From CAWACP01 sp963832965 (GTDB taxonomy: Bacteria; Acidobacteriota; Terriglobia; Bryobacterales; Bryobacteraceae), in NCBI GenBank assembly GCA_963832965.1, contig CAWHVW010000003.1, positions 1,116,001 through 1,180,000 of the forward strand: a stretch of 64,000 bases of DNA, in the 5' to 3' direction. Positions within the stretch are counted from its first letter, which is position 1; every line of letters starts with the position of its first letter. A program made the translations under genes and the position numbers. Below are positions 8,015 through 15,763 of this stretch, piece after piece. The notes beneath the pieces were generated by a model. The model worked only from the letters and a program-made list of their open reading frames with translations. It had not been told where the DNA came from and searched no databases.

Positions 8015-9512
8015 CCCCCTGGACGCCTTTCCAGACGGCGCGGAGCACCCCGCCGAATTCGGCGATGACGGCTCCGGAATCGCTGCCGACATTGGGAATG
8101 GGCGCCTGGGCCGACCATTCCGGGACGGTTTGGCCCCCCACGACGTCGTTCGCCAGTTGGTTGTAGTAGAGGCCTTGATCCCCATCGACGCCCCTCCAGA
8201 TGGCCATCACCTTGTTATTCGCGAACGTCAGGCACGGTCCGTCCAGCGATCCGGGGGTGCCGGTGCTCACGGTTCCCGCGCCTCCGTTGCCGGCCACGAT
8301 CCAGGTGACGTTAACTTGCGGCTGCCAGAAAATGCCGGTCAGCGTACTAGTCCACAAGCTGTGATCGTTCCCGGTGCCGCGCCAGACCATGCGCGGAACC
8401 CCGGTTACGTCCTGACAGATTGCCGGCGCCGCGGCGCTGCCCACGCCTCCGATCCGGGTCTGAGCCAGCCAGTTCGTCCCGAAGGTTGTGGACGAGAAGT
8501 AGAGGGCATCGTCATTGCCGACGCCTTTCCAAGCCATATAGATCCGGCCTCCGATAAACGCTGCTCGCGGACCGTGCGATGAACCCGATCCGGAAATCTG
8601 AATGACGCCGGTGGTGTTCCGTTGGAAGAAATCGGTGGACGCGGCCCAATAGAGGGTCTGATCGTCGCCGGTGCCCCGCCAGACCATCCAGATGCGAGTT
8701 CCGTCCCAGGTGAGCGAGGGCGAGGCCACGGTGGCGGCGCCGGGAATGGTGCGCTGCGGCGTCCAGTTGACGCCATCCGTGCTGATGGCGAAATAGATGT
8801 TGTGATCGTCGCCGGTGCCTCTCCAGGCCATGGCCAGCGTACCCCCGCACGCGCACAGCGCGGGCACCTGCTCGGTTCCAATGCCTGGAATCTGGCGCTG
8901 CTGGCTCCATCCGTAGAGCGCCCGGATAACGGATATATCGTCGTCGGCAAGGGCCGTTTGTCCGGACGAAAAGGGATACATCATGGCCGCCTGCACGGTG
9001 TCGTGGCCCAGCCCGAGCGCGTGGCCGATCTCGTGCGTCAGCACTTGCAACAGAAGAGCCTGCGTGTAGGTGGTCGCGTTGCCCAGGGTGATGGTGGCCC
9101 CGGAGGGCGCGGTCAGCCCCAATATCCCCGCACCCAGGGAGCCGACGCCAATGGCGATGTCGGCGCCGGAGGATACCTGCGTAAATGACAGAGCCGGAGT
9201 GACCGCGCTCCACACACTACAGGCCTGGGTGGCCACTGCCGCCACGTTGGACACTCCGGCCACGCTCGCGTTCACGCTATAAGTGAGCTGCGTCTTACGG
9301 CGTCCGTTCCCGAAAAACGAATAGGATTGCGGAGAACTTCCTCCGCTCCGGAAGCCGCTGGCGCCGGATTGACAGAACTGGCCGCCGGAGGGAGGCCGTG
9401 GGGCCAGCGGACGGGGCAGCGGAAGCCGCCGCACAACTTGCGCTTTTGCCGCCACGCCCAGAAGGCCGCAGGGGACTGCGCTTGCCGCTTTGATGAAGGT
9501 TCGTCGTAACAT
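7986..9512 (-). CDS. Secreted matrixin-type metalloprotease fused to a repeat (propeller-like) domain
   Basis: A 508-residue protein with an N-terminal export signal (MLRRTFIKAASAVPCGLLGV). The metzincin zinc site is HEIGHALGLGHD at 160-171, with a Met-turn region QAAMMYPF just after. This is the M10 matrixin/astacin-like signature. From about residue 205 to the end, five or six repeats of some 50-60 residues each carry W(R/K)G(T/V)G(N/D)D followed by a Y/W-F-S strand. This looks like a beta-propeller or fucose-lectin-like binding module. The prodomain is very short, with a cysteine at 47 or 97 that could act as a switch. The gene sits 30 bases after the hydrolase gene and belongs to the seven-gene leftward run. 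Confidence 0.85.
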   Translation of the reverse strand: MLRRTFIKAASAVPCGLLGVAAKAQVVRRLPLPRPLAPRPPSGGQFCQSGASGFRSGGSSPQSYSFFGNGRRKTQLTYSVNASVAGVSNVAAVATQACSVWSAVTPALSFTQVSSGADIAIGVGSLGAGILGLTAPSGATITLGNATTYTQALLLQVLTHEIGHALGLGHDTVQAAMMYPFSSGQTALADDDISVIRALYGWSQQRQIPGIGTEQVPALCACGGTLAMAWRGTGDDHNIYFAISTDGVNWTPQRTIPGAATVASPSLTWDGTRIWMVWRGTGDDQTLYWAASTDFFQRNTTGVIQISGSGSSHGPRAAFIGGRIYMAWKGVGNDDALYFSSTTFGTNWLAQTRIGGVGSAAAPAICQDVTGVPRMVWRGTGNDHSLWTSTLTGIFWQPQVNVTWIVAGNGGAGTVSTGTPGSLDGPCLTFANNKVMAIWRGVDGDQGLYYNQLANDVVGGQTVPEWSAQAPIPNVGSDSGAVIAEFGGVLRAVWKGVQGDAGIYTAAV

Positions 9513-9542
9513 GAGCCGCCTCTTTTCACAGGTTGATTGGTT

Positions 9543-10454
9543 CTAAGGTAGGTTGCCGTTCCGCAGATAAAGAGCGAAAAAGCTTTCGGCGCGCCGCATG
9601 GTGTCCTCCGTGGCGCGCCGGTTTGCCGGGTTCGATTGGATGGTTTTTCCGGGATCGTCGTAGTTATGTGCGGCGCCGTCGTACACCACCGTCTGCAGGT
9701 CTCCGCCGGCGTTCTTCACGCGCTCCGCAAGCTGCTGGCAACGTTTGGGTGATACTTCCTCATCCGCCGAAGCCAGCATCATCAGCAGTGGCGCGTACGG
9801 CCGATATGCGCCCTTCACCGCATCCATGCCGCACCCGGGATACTCGGCCAGGGCAGCGCGGAAGCCCGACTCGGGAGAGGGATGCTCAATCCCGGGCGCC
9901 TGCCGGCTCATTGCCGCCAGCACGGTCATCCCGCCGTTCGACCAGCCCTGCACGCCCACACGGTCTCCCAGCACGTCGCCGCGGCCGCGCAGATACCGCA
10001 GCGCGCCGTAGGCATCCAGAGGCCGGACCGTCTGTTCGCTCACCGTCGCCGGGCGGTCTTCGTAACTCCCGCGAGGGAACCCCTCGGGAAATCCCCGCGG
10101 ACCGAAGCTGTCCACCAGCAGCGCCACATAGCCTCGTTCGGCCCAGAACCGGCCCCATTGCAGGTGGCGCTGCGAAAGCGTTTCCGCCGTATAGACGCCC
10201 TTGGCCAGCGAGGAGTAGGGGCCGGCCCGTCCATGCAGCAGCACCACCGCCGGATGCGCGCCGCCGGTCTGCGGCTCGAAAAGATACCCCACTAATTCGG
10301 TTTGGCGATCTTCGCTCGGAAAGTGCACTGTCTCCGGCGGAGCGGCCACTCCCGCAGTGGGCCACGCCAGAAGCAGACCGCCGAGCCATACGGTAGCGCA
10401 AAGCGGCGTCATTGCTGTCGTCAGGGCCGCTGCGCATGGGGTGCGTTCGATCAT
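9543..10454 (-). CDS. Exported dienelactone-hydrolase-like alpha/beta hydrolase
   Basis: A 303-residue alpha/beta hydrolase with an N-terminal signal segment (LGGLLLAWPTAGVAA). Fold markers are AVVLLHGRAGPYSS for the oxyanion region, the nucleophile elbow GWSNGG near 170, an acid in ASADEEVSP near 232, and the histidine in DGAAHNYDDP near 262. Members cleave lactones, esters or small peptides; the substrate is unknown. Its ATG overlaps the stop of the upstream CsgG-like gene in an ATGA, so the two are translationally coupled. An exported location differs from the classic cytoplasmic dienelactone hydrolases and fits the other exported products of this run. Confidence 0.8.
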   Translation of the reverse strand: MIERTPCAAALTTAMTPLCATVWLGGLLLAWPTAGVAAPPETVHFPSEDRQTELVGYLFEPQTGGAHPAVVLLHGRAGPYSSLAKGVYTAETLSQRHLQWGRFWAERGYVALLVDSFGPRGFPEGFPRGSYEDRPATVSEQTVRPLDAYGALRYLRGRGDVLGDRVGVQGWSNGGMTVLAAMSRQAPGIEHPSPESGFRAALAEYPGCGMDAVKGAYRPYAPLLMMLASADEEVSPKRCQQLAERVKNAGGDLQTVVYDGAAHNYDDPGKTIQSNPANRRATEDTMRRAESFFALYLRNGNLP

Positions 10455-11092
10455 TTCGCCGCCGTCGTTTCAGGGGCTGGCGTCACTCGGGCGGATGCAT
10501 CGGCCACTTGCCTGACCATGTCGGCAATGGCTTTCTGCATAGCCTTCCCCAGGGTCGACTTCTGAAAAGCCGAGCTGCTGGTATCCACCGATCCAAGCGA
10601 TGTATAGGCGGTGCCCGATATCTTCTTGTCGGTCTGGGAGCCGGTAAGCCGCAAGCTCTGGAGCTTCTTACCCGATGCGACGTCGTAAAGATCCGCCTGA
10701 AGGGTCACCTCCGCCTTTGTGGAGTGCAGGCCGGCGCCAATCGATTGGCCGAAGATGGAAGGCCCCGATCCGCTATGGCTGGCATCGTCAGCGTGCGCGT
10801 CGAGAACCGTGCCCAGCAGGATCAGATCGACGTGGTTATCGCGCCCGAGAGCGACAATGGCCTGGCTGTCGAGCTGGTCGGGCCGCTGCCCGGCGGGCAG
10901 CAGGATAACCCGTCCTTCCAGTTGCGTGGAATGGACAATTTCGGCCTGGGTGGCGCGGCTCAGGGATTCGCCCAGCGTAGCGCCGCCGGAAGCCGTGGCG
11001 TCTCCGAATGGAAGCACCCCGATAGTGGGAGCCGCCGCGCCCAGCGCACCCGCGGCCATCGATAGAAGAAAGAACAGCGTGGTCTGTTTCAT
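10451..11092 (-). CDS. CsgG-like exported protein
   Basis: A 213-residue exported protein with signal peptide MKQTTLFFLLSMAAGALGAAA. The mature part starts TIGVLPFGDATASGGATLGE, typical of the CsgG/curli-assembly-like and FlgT-like fold. It continues with DLILLGTVLDA and AEVTLQADLYDVASGKKLQS strands, which are also family-like. CsgG itself forms an outer-membrane secretion channel, but this protein lacks a lipobox cysteine after the signal and the channel-forming insertions are not obvious. I call only the fold. The ATG at 11092 is preferred over the in-frame ATG at 11110 because the signal peptide is then well placed. The stop overlaps the start of the hydrolase gene. Confidence 0.6.
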   Translation of the reverse strand: MKQTTLFFLLSMAAGALGAAAPTIGVLPFGDATASGGATLGESLSRATQAEIVHSTQLEGRVILLPAGQRPDQLDSQAIVALGRDNHVDLILLGTVLDAHADDASHSGSGPSIFGQSIGAGLHSTKAEVTLQADLYDVASGKKLQSLRLTGSQTDKKISGTAYTSLGSVDTSSSAFQKSTLGKAMQKAIADMVRQVADASARVTPAPETTAAK

Positions 11093-11147
11093 GGCGTGTC
11101 TCGTTTGCATTCATTGGCTAACAACACGATGAGTCCGTCGCGCTGGC

Positions 11148-12434
11148 TCATTGACGCACCAGTTCCACGCGGCGATTGCGCGCGCGGCCTTCGAGGGTGT
11201 CGTTGGTGTCCCGGGGCTGCGATTTGCCGAAGCCCGCGGTGGCCAGACGGCCCGGGTCGATCGTGTAGCGCTTCACCAGCCCGTCTTTCACCGCGGCCGC
11301 GCGTCGCTTCGATAAATCGAGATTGTATTGATCCGTGCCAACGTTATCGGTGTGGCCGCCGACGCGCAGTTTCCACTCCGGGTTACGGCGAAGGACCTCG
11401 GCGATTTCTTTCAACGTGGGCTCCGATTCCTCGCGGATGACGTCGCTGTTGAAGGAAAAATAGATGCTGTAGATGTCGACCTTACCGGTGGTGGCCAGCG
11501 CCTGCTCGATCGCCGCGGCGCCGGCCACTCCTCCGTCACCGTCAGGCAATTGACCCGCGCCGCCGCCGCCATGATCGCCCGGCGTCTCCTCCGGACCGCC
11601 GCAATGGCAGGTGATTTTGACCACGCGCAAAGTATCGCGGTCCCCGCCGTTCGGACGGTCGCAGCGCACCCCGCCGATGGACATGGGCGCGCCGCCGGCT
11701 TTTGCGAGCGTCTTGCAAAACGAAATCTGCTCCGGTATGAGCGGCTTGATGGCGCCGATGCCGAGCCGGAAGGAAAGGGCGATGGGGTTCTGGTCATCGT
11801 CAAGAAAAAAGAACTCCGCCTTGTCGCCCACGAAGTCTCCTTCCGCCTGAATGGCCGGAAGCTCCACGAGTTCTTCGTTCACCAGCACCGGCACGCGCAC
11901 CGGGCCCGCGCCAACTTTCCTGAGCGTCCCCGCTTGCAGATAACTGTAATAGTTGGGAAATTTAGTGCGATCCGCGCTCAGTTCCAGACCGCCGTAGGAG
12001 TTGGAGATGCTGATCTGCGCTTCCCCCGTGGTCTTGAGAGCGCGCAGCACGCCCGATGAAACGCCGATGGCGGTAGTTCCGGGGATCGTTTCGTCCGACC
12101 TTTCCAGAAATGTCTGCTGGTAGATGGTGGCGGACTCCAGATCCGCGGTGAGCATGATGCGATGCAGATTCAGCGTCTTCAGCGCCGGACCGCTGCTGAG
12201 CATGTCGGTATTATTCATCTCGGAGGAATACTTCAGGCGCACCTCGGCGGGGCTCACCGTTTCGATGGTCTTGATCGACTCATAATCGCCGTCCTGCTGC
12301 TCGACGGCGGTGACAATGGTGAGTCCCGGGCAAAGGGGGATCGCGGTGGGCGCACTGGCCGGAGCGGCGGGACCCGCCAGGCAAATCACCGCGAGCAGGT
12401 AACGCCAGATGGCGGACCCTTCGATGCCGGTCAT
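11148..12434 (-). CDS. OmpA-family peptidoglycan-associated protein with large N-terminal domain
   Basis: A 428-residue exported protein. The signal peptide is at about 8-27 (AIWRYLLAVICLAGPAAPAS). A roughly 250-residue N-terminal domain of unknown fold follows, then a cysteine- and glycine-rich linker (CHCGGPEETPGDHGGGGAG) near 285-300. A C-terminal OmpA domain begins at about 320 and shows YFSFNSDVIREES, the peptidoglycan-binding GHTDNVGTDQYN, LSKRRAAAV and GRARNRRVEL. It should anchor to peptidoglycan in the periplasm. Its start overlaps the stop of the upstream LolA-like gene (ATGA), and the CsgG-like gene follows after 55 bases. Confidence 0.82.
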   Translation of the reverse strand: MTGIEGSAIWRYLLAVICLAGPAAPASAPTAIPLCPGLTIVTAVEQQDGDYESIKTIETVSPAEVRLKYSSEMNNTDMLSSGPALKTLNLHRIMLTADLESATIYQQTFLERSDETIPGTTAIGVSSGVLRALKTTGEAQISISNSYGGLELSADRTKFPNYYSYLQAGTLRKVGAGPVRVPVLVNEELVELPAIQAEGDFVGDKAEFFFLDDDQNPIALSFRLGIGAIKPLIPEQISFCKTLAKAGGAPMSIGGVRCDRPNGGDRDTLRVVKITCHCGGPEETPGDHGGGGAGQLPDGDGGVAGAAAIEQALATTGKVDIYSIYFSFNSDVIREESEPTLKEIAEVLRRNPEWKLRVGGHTDNVGTDQYNLDLSKRRAAAVKDGLVKRYTIDPGRLATAGFGKSQPRDTNDTLEGRARNRRVELVRQ

Positions 12435-13138
12435 TTCGGCGCCTCCGGGGTGAACTGAAACTGCTTGTCGTCGAGCGCCGGATTCGCCTGCGGGTCGAAC
12501 GTGGTAGTGACGCGGATGGAGGCCGCGGCGGCGGTTCCTTTGGGCGCGTCCTCAAACACCTTGCGGATCAGCAACGATTCGGAGTCAATCCAGACGGTCA
12601 TCGCGCGAATGTTGGTTTCGCGGCCGGTTGCGGCATAGACGTCCTTCGCCGTGCCGGTGATGCGGTAACACTGGTGACCGTCGAGATTTTCGCTGCCCGC
12701 AGCCAGCGGATCCGAGAAGTGGGTGAAGGCTCCCTGCAGGCCGGCTTGCGAGAACAGCAACGTGGGTATTTTCAGGGCCGATCCGGATGTCAGATACTCG
12801 GCCGGGCCGAAGGCCTGCACGCCCTTGCCCTTCGGGTAGTCCTGCTGGACGCCGGTGCTCTTCCACCAGGTGTGAAACGTCTCTTCGTCGCTCCAGAAGA
12901 CGAAGCGGTCTCCGCTGTCCTTTTGGAAATCGAAATAGAAGCGGCGAGGACTTCGGAAACGCGTGGTGAAGGTGTGGCGCTCCTGGGATTGCGCGTACTG
13001 CAGGGTCACCACGCCGGTGTCGGCATAGGAATGGAGCGCCGCATAGACTGCGCGCGACCGTTCGAAAACGTCGTCGCCAGCACTAATAAGGGAGCAAGCC
13101 GGCCACGTCAACAGCGCGGCAATTATCCACATTCGCAT
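12431..13138 (-). CDS. LolA-like exported protein, first gene of the leftward run
   Basis: A 235-residue protein with a short signal peptide (MRMWIIAALLTWPACSLISA). The beta-rich body resembles outer-membrane lipoprotein carrier-like (LolA / DUF2092) proteins: RSRAVYAALHSYADTG at the N terminus, FRSPRRFYFDFQ, then FWSDEETFHTWW and MTVWIDSESLLIRKVFED. The first ATG at 13138 has GAGGG eight bases upstream. The stop is shared with the OmpA gene start. The 144-base gap to the divergent regulator gene must hold the promoter of this run. I see no convincing sigma-70 hexamers there on the minus strand. Confidence 0.65.
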   Translation of the reverse strand: MRMWIIAALLTWPACSLISAGDDVFERSRAVYAALHSYADTGVVTLQYAQSQERHTFTTRFRSPRRFYFDFQKDSGDRFVFWSDEETFHTWWKSTGVQQDYPKGKGVQAFGPAEYLTSGSALKIPTLLFSQAGLQGAFTHFSDPLAAGSENLDGHQCYRITGTAKDVYAATGRETNIRAMTVWIDSESLLIRKVFEDAPKGTAAAASIRVTTTFDPQANPALDDKQFQFTPEAPK

Positions 13139-13266
13139 CCGAACCCTCGCCGAATCGCCAAGCCTGCTGGAAAGGGTACGTCGGACGGACGAGTCTTGCA
13201 ACGGATTCGCGAGCGAAGCGTGTGCGATCAGCCAACCGCCTGATAAAGCGGGAGTTGAAGGAGGAT

Positions 13267-13294
13267 GTGACTTCCCGTTCCGATGCTTTATAAT
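13267..13294 (+). promoter_or_regulatory. Promoter of the winged-helix/TPR regulator, probably leaderless
   Basis: A perfect -10 hexamer TATAAT lies at 13289-13294, with GTGACT as a -35 candidate at 13267-13272 (16-base spacer). Transcription would begin around 13300-13302, only a few bases before the ATG at 13307. This leaves no room for a ribosome-binding site. The promoter also rules out the in-frame ATG at 13283, which lies upstream of the -10. Confidence 0.55.
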
Positions 13295-13306
13295 CAACCT
13301 ACGTTT

Positions 13307-15634
13307 ATGCCGGGGGTCGAACGGGGAGAGGTTCAGCAGTTCGGCGTATTTGAGGTCAGCCTGCGGGCGCATGAATTGCGCAAGCATGGCGTGCGCATTC
13401 GTCTGAACGGCCAGCCATTCGATTTGTTGCGCCTGTTTCTGGAACGCCCCGGAGAAGTGGTGTCGCGCGAAGAGATGCGCGCGTGTCTGTGGCCAGACGA
13501 CACCTTCGTGGATTTTGAGCGCAGCCTCAATTCCGCGGTAAAGAAATTGCGCAGCGTGCTGGGGGACTCGCCCGACCGTCCTCTTTATATCGAGACCATC
13601 CCTCGAGTGGGCTACCGGTTCGTGGCTCCGGTGAGCAGAGTGGCCCCGGAAGCGAGCCAGCCGAAGCCGGCCGGGGCCCCGCCGGTTGTGCCGCTTGCGC
13701 AAGCGAAGAGGGCCGCCGCGTCTCGCCCATGGGTCTGGATCGCCGCATCCCTTACCCTGCTGGTTTTGTGCGCCGTTGCGTGGTTCGTGTCCGAGCGCCA
13801 CGCGGGCGTGGTATTGGCGGCAACGGATCGGGTGGTACTCGCCGACCTGCTGAATACCACCGGAGACGCCGCATTCGACTCCTCCCTGGGGCAGGCGCTA
13901 CGCGTGGGTCTTTCTGAGTCGCCCTTTCTTAACCTGGTGCCCGATGCCGACGTGCGCCGCGCGCAGAAGGGCGCGGTGTCCGGTGAGATTGCGCGGCGCC
14001 TTTGCATGAGTATGGGTGCGGCCGCGGTCATCGAGGGCACGGTATCCCGATCCGACGGCCTGTACGAGATCGGCCTGGTGGCGTCGCGGTGCGCCGGGGG
14101 CGCCATCATTGCCAGGGTACGCCAGCGCGCGGGAACGCGGGAACAGGTGCTGGATGCGTTAGGCCAGGCGGGCGCCGAATTGCGGGTCCGGTTGGGCGAG
14201 CCCGAAACCGTTGTGGAAAAGTTCCGCACGCCGGTGGGCCAGGCGACCAGTACGTCGCTGGCGGCGCTCAAATCGTTCGCCCTCGGCGAAGAAAAGCGGG
14301 CGCGCGGGCAGGACTACGAAGCCATACCGGATTACAAGCTCGCCGCCGATCTGGACCCGGCATTCGCGCTGGCGTATGCCCGGCTGGGCGCGATTTATCA
14401 GAATGCCCAGGAATGGGCGATCGGGCGGCAATACAACGAGCGGGCCTTCGCGGCGCGCGAGCACACTTCCGAGCATGAGCGCCTCTACATCACGGCGCAC
14501 TATTACAGCATCGTCACCAACGAAATCGATAAACAGCTGCAGGTTTACGAACTGTGGCGGCAGGTGTACCCACGCGACATCGTCGCTCCCAATAACCTTT
14601 CCAGTATTTATCTTCGCGCCGGGAAAACGGACCAGGCGCTGGCGGCCGCAAGGGAAGCCGTGCGTCTTGGGCCGGACAATGCCTTCTGCCGCCTGAACCT
14701 GGCGCGGGCCCTGCAGCGCACGGGGAACTACGCGGAAGCCAGGGTGGAATACAGCAGGCTGGTGGCGCGGAAAATGGATGGCATGAATCTTCATCTGGCT
14801 CGCTATTATATGGCTTTCGGAGAGAGCGACCAGGCGGAGATGGACGCGCAATTGAACTGGGCCAAGGGCAATTCGCGCGAAGGAGAAATGCTGGATGCGG
14901 CGGCCTGGGGGGCTGCCGCCCTGGGGCAAATGGCCAAGGCCCGAGCCCTCTTCCACAAGGCCAGCCAGATCGGCGAGCAGGGCGGCTTGCAGGAATACGC
15001 CGCGCTGGTGCTGCTGGACGATGCCCAGATCGAGACCGATGTGGGCTACACGGCAGAGGCCGCGCGCGACGTCGATGAGGCGCTGCGTCTGGCGGGCGAT
15101 TCCACGATGGTGCAGGGTTATTCGGCCATGGTTCTGGCGCGCATGGGGTCGGTGACGCGCGCGCTGGCGCTGGCCGATAAAGCCTCAAAGTCGGCGCCGC
15201 TCGACACCCTGCTGCAAAACGTGACTCTGGCGACGGCGCGCGCGCTGGCCGCGATGCACCAGAAGCAACCCGACGAGGCGTTACAACAGCTCGACCGTGC
15301 CAGACCGTACGATTTCGGCACGGACTCCAATCTGATCACCATCTATTATCGTGGCGAGGCATTTCTCGACGCGGGCCGCTATACGGAAGCCACGGGAGAA
15401 TTCCGGAGGCTTTTGAATGGCCGTCTGGTGAATCCGAACTCGCCCTATCTCGCCCTGGCCCAGCTTGGGCTGGCGCGGGCGGCCGTCCGCGCCGGAGACC
15501 GGACCGCGGCGCAGAGTGAATTCGAGGCCTTTCTAGCCGGCTGGAAGGGCGCGGACTCCGGTCTTCCGGTGGTGCGGGCCGCGCTGGCGGAGGGCCTCGG
15601 TTCCCGCCGGTCCCCGCGGCGGCATGTTCTCTAG
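13307..15634 (+). CDS. Membrane-bound winged-helix transcriptional regulator with TPR sensor domain (CadC-like)
   Basis: A 775-residue one-component regulator. Residues about 10-105 are an OmpR/CadC-type winged helix (FGVFEVSLRAHELRKHG, PGEVVSREEMRACLWPDDTF, SAVKKLRSVLGDS, IETIPRVGYRFVAPV). A single membrane segment follows at about 143-163 (WVWIAASLTLLVLCAVAWFV). The large C-terminal domain first shows a TolB/adenylate-cyclase-like region and then tetratricopeptide repeats (PDYKLAADLDPAFALAYARL and others). The wing is cytoplasmic and the TPR part periplasmic. The architecture is common in Acidobacteriota. It is divergent from the seven-gene exported-protein run and followed by a permease gene, so both are candidate targets. 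The start at 13307 is chosen because a perfect -10 lies at 13289-13294. Confidence 0.88.
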   Translation: MPGVERGEVQQFGVFEVSLRAHELRKHGVRIRLNGQPFDLLRLFLERPGEVVSREEMRACLWPDDTFVDFERSLNSAVKKLRSVLGDSPDRPLYIETIPRVGYRFVAPVSRVAPEASQPKPAGAPPVVPLAQAKRAAASRPWVWIAASLTLLVLCAVAWFVSERHAGVVLAATDRVVLADLLNTTGDAAFDSSLGQALRVGLSESPFLNLVPDADVRRAQKGAVSGEIARRLCMSMGAAAVIEGTVSRSDGLYEIGLVASRCAGGAIIARVRQRAGTREQVLDALGQAGAELRVRLGEPETVVEKFRTPVGQATSTSLAALKSFALGEEKRARGQDYEAIPDYKLAADLDPAFALAYARLGAIYQNAQEWAIGRQYNERAFAAREHTSEHERLYITAHYYSIVTNEIDKQLQVYELWRQVYPRDIVAPNNLSSIYLRAGKTDQALAAAREAVRLGPDNAFCRLNLARALQRTGNYAEARVEYSRLVARKMDGMNLHLARYYMAFGESDQAEMDAQLNWAKGNSREGEMLDAAAWGAAALGQMAKARALFHKASQIGEQGGLQEYAALVLLDDAQIETDVGYTAEAARDVDEALRLAGDSTMVQGYSAMVLARMGSVTRALALADKASKSAPLDTLLQNVTLATARALAAMHQKQPDEALQQLDRARPYDFGTDSNLITIYYRGEAFLDAGRYTEATGEFRRLLNGRLVNPNSPYLALAQLGLARAAVRAGDRTAAQSEFEAFLAGWKGADSGLPVVRAALAEGLGSRRSPRRHVL

Positions 15635-15644
15635 TAGGACGGGA

Positions 15645-15700
15645 AACCGCTTGTTTACACGCGCGGCCCGGAAACGTGCCGGACCGCGACGGATCGGGCG
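15645..15700 (+). repeat. Dispersed hairpin element, copy 1
   Basis: It begins with CCGCTTGTTTACACGCGCGG, shared almost exactly with 32418-32437. The hairpin arms are CGCGGCCCGG (15662-15671) and CCGGACCGCG (15679-15688), around a seven-base loop AAACGTG. Nine of ten arm positions pair. It lies in the 129-base gap between the regulator and permease genes. It may be a REP-like element or act on transcript ends. Confidence 0.7.
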
Positions 15701-15763
15701 ACTTTTAATGGATCGAATGCGCCCGCGCGTGCGTACCTGATGCTGTAGGAGACTCGGCTAGCC

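Noticed and set aside
6740..8068. 442-codon plus-strand open frame
   Set aside because: It spans two exported-protein genes in antisense and has no start site or domain support.
12431..13801. 456-codon version of the LolA-like gene starting at 13801
   Set aside because: It would run antisense through the winged helix of the divergent regulator. The signal peptide starts at 13138 with a ribosome-binding site.
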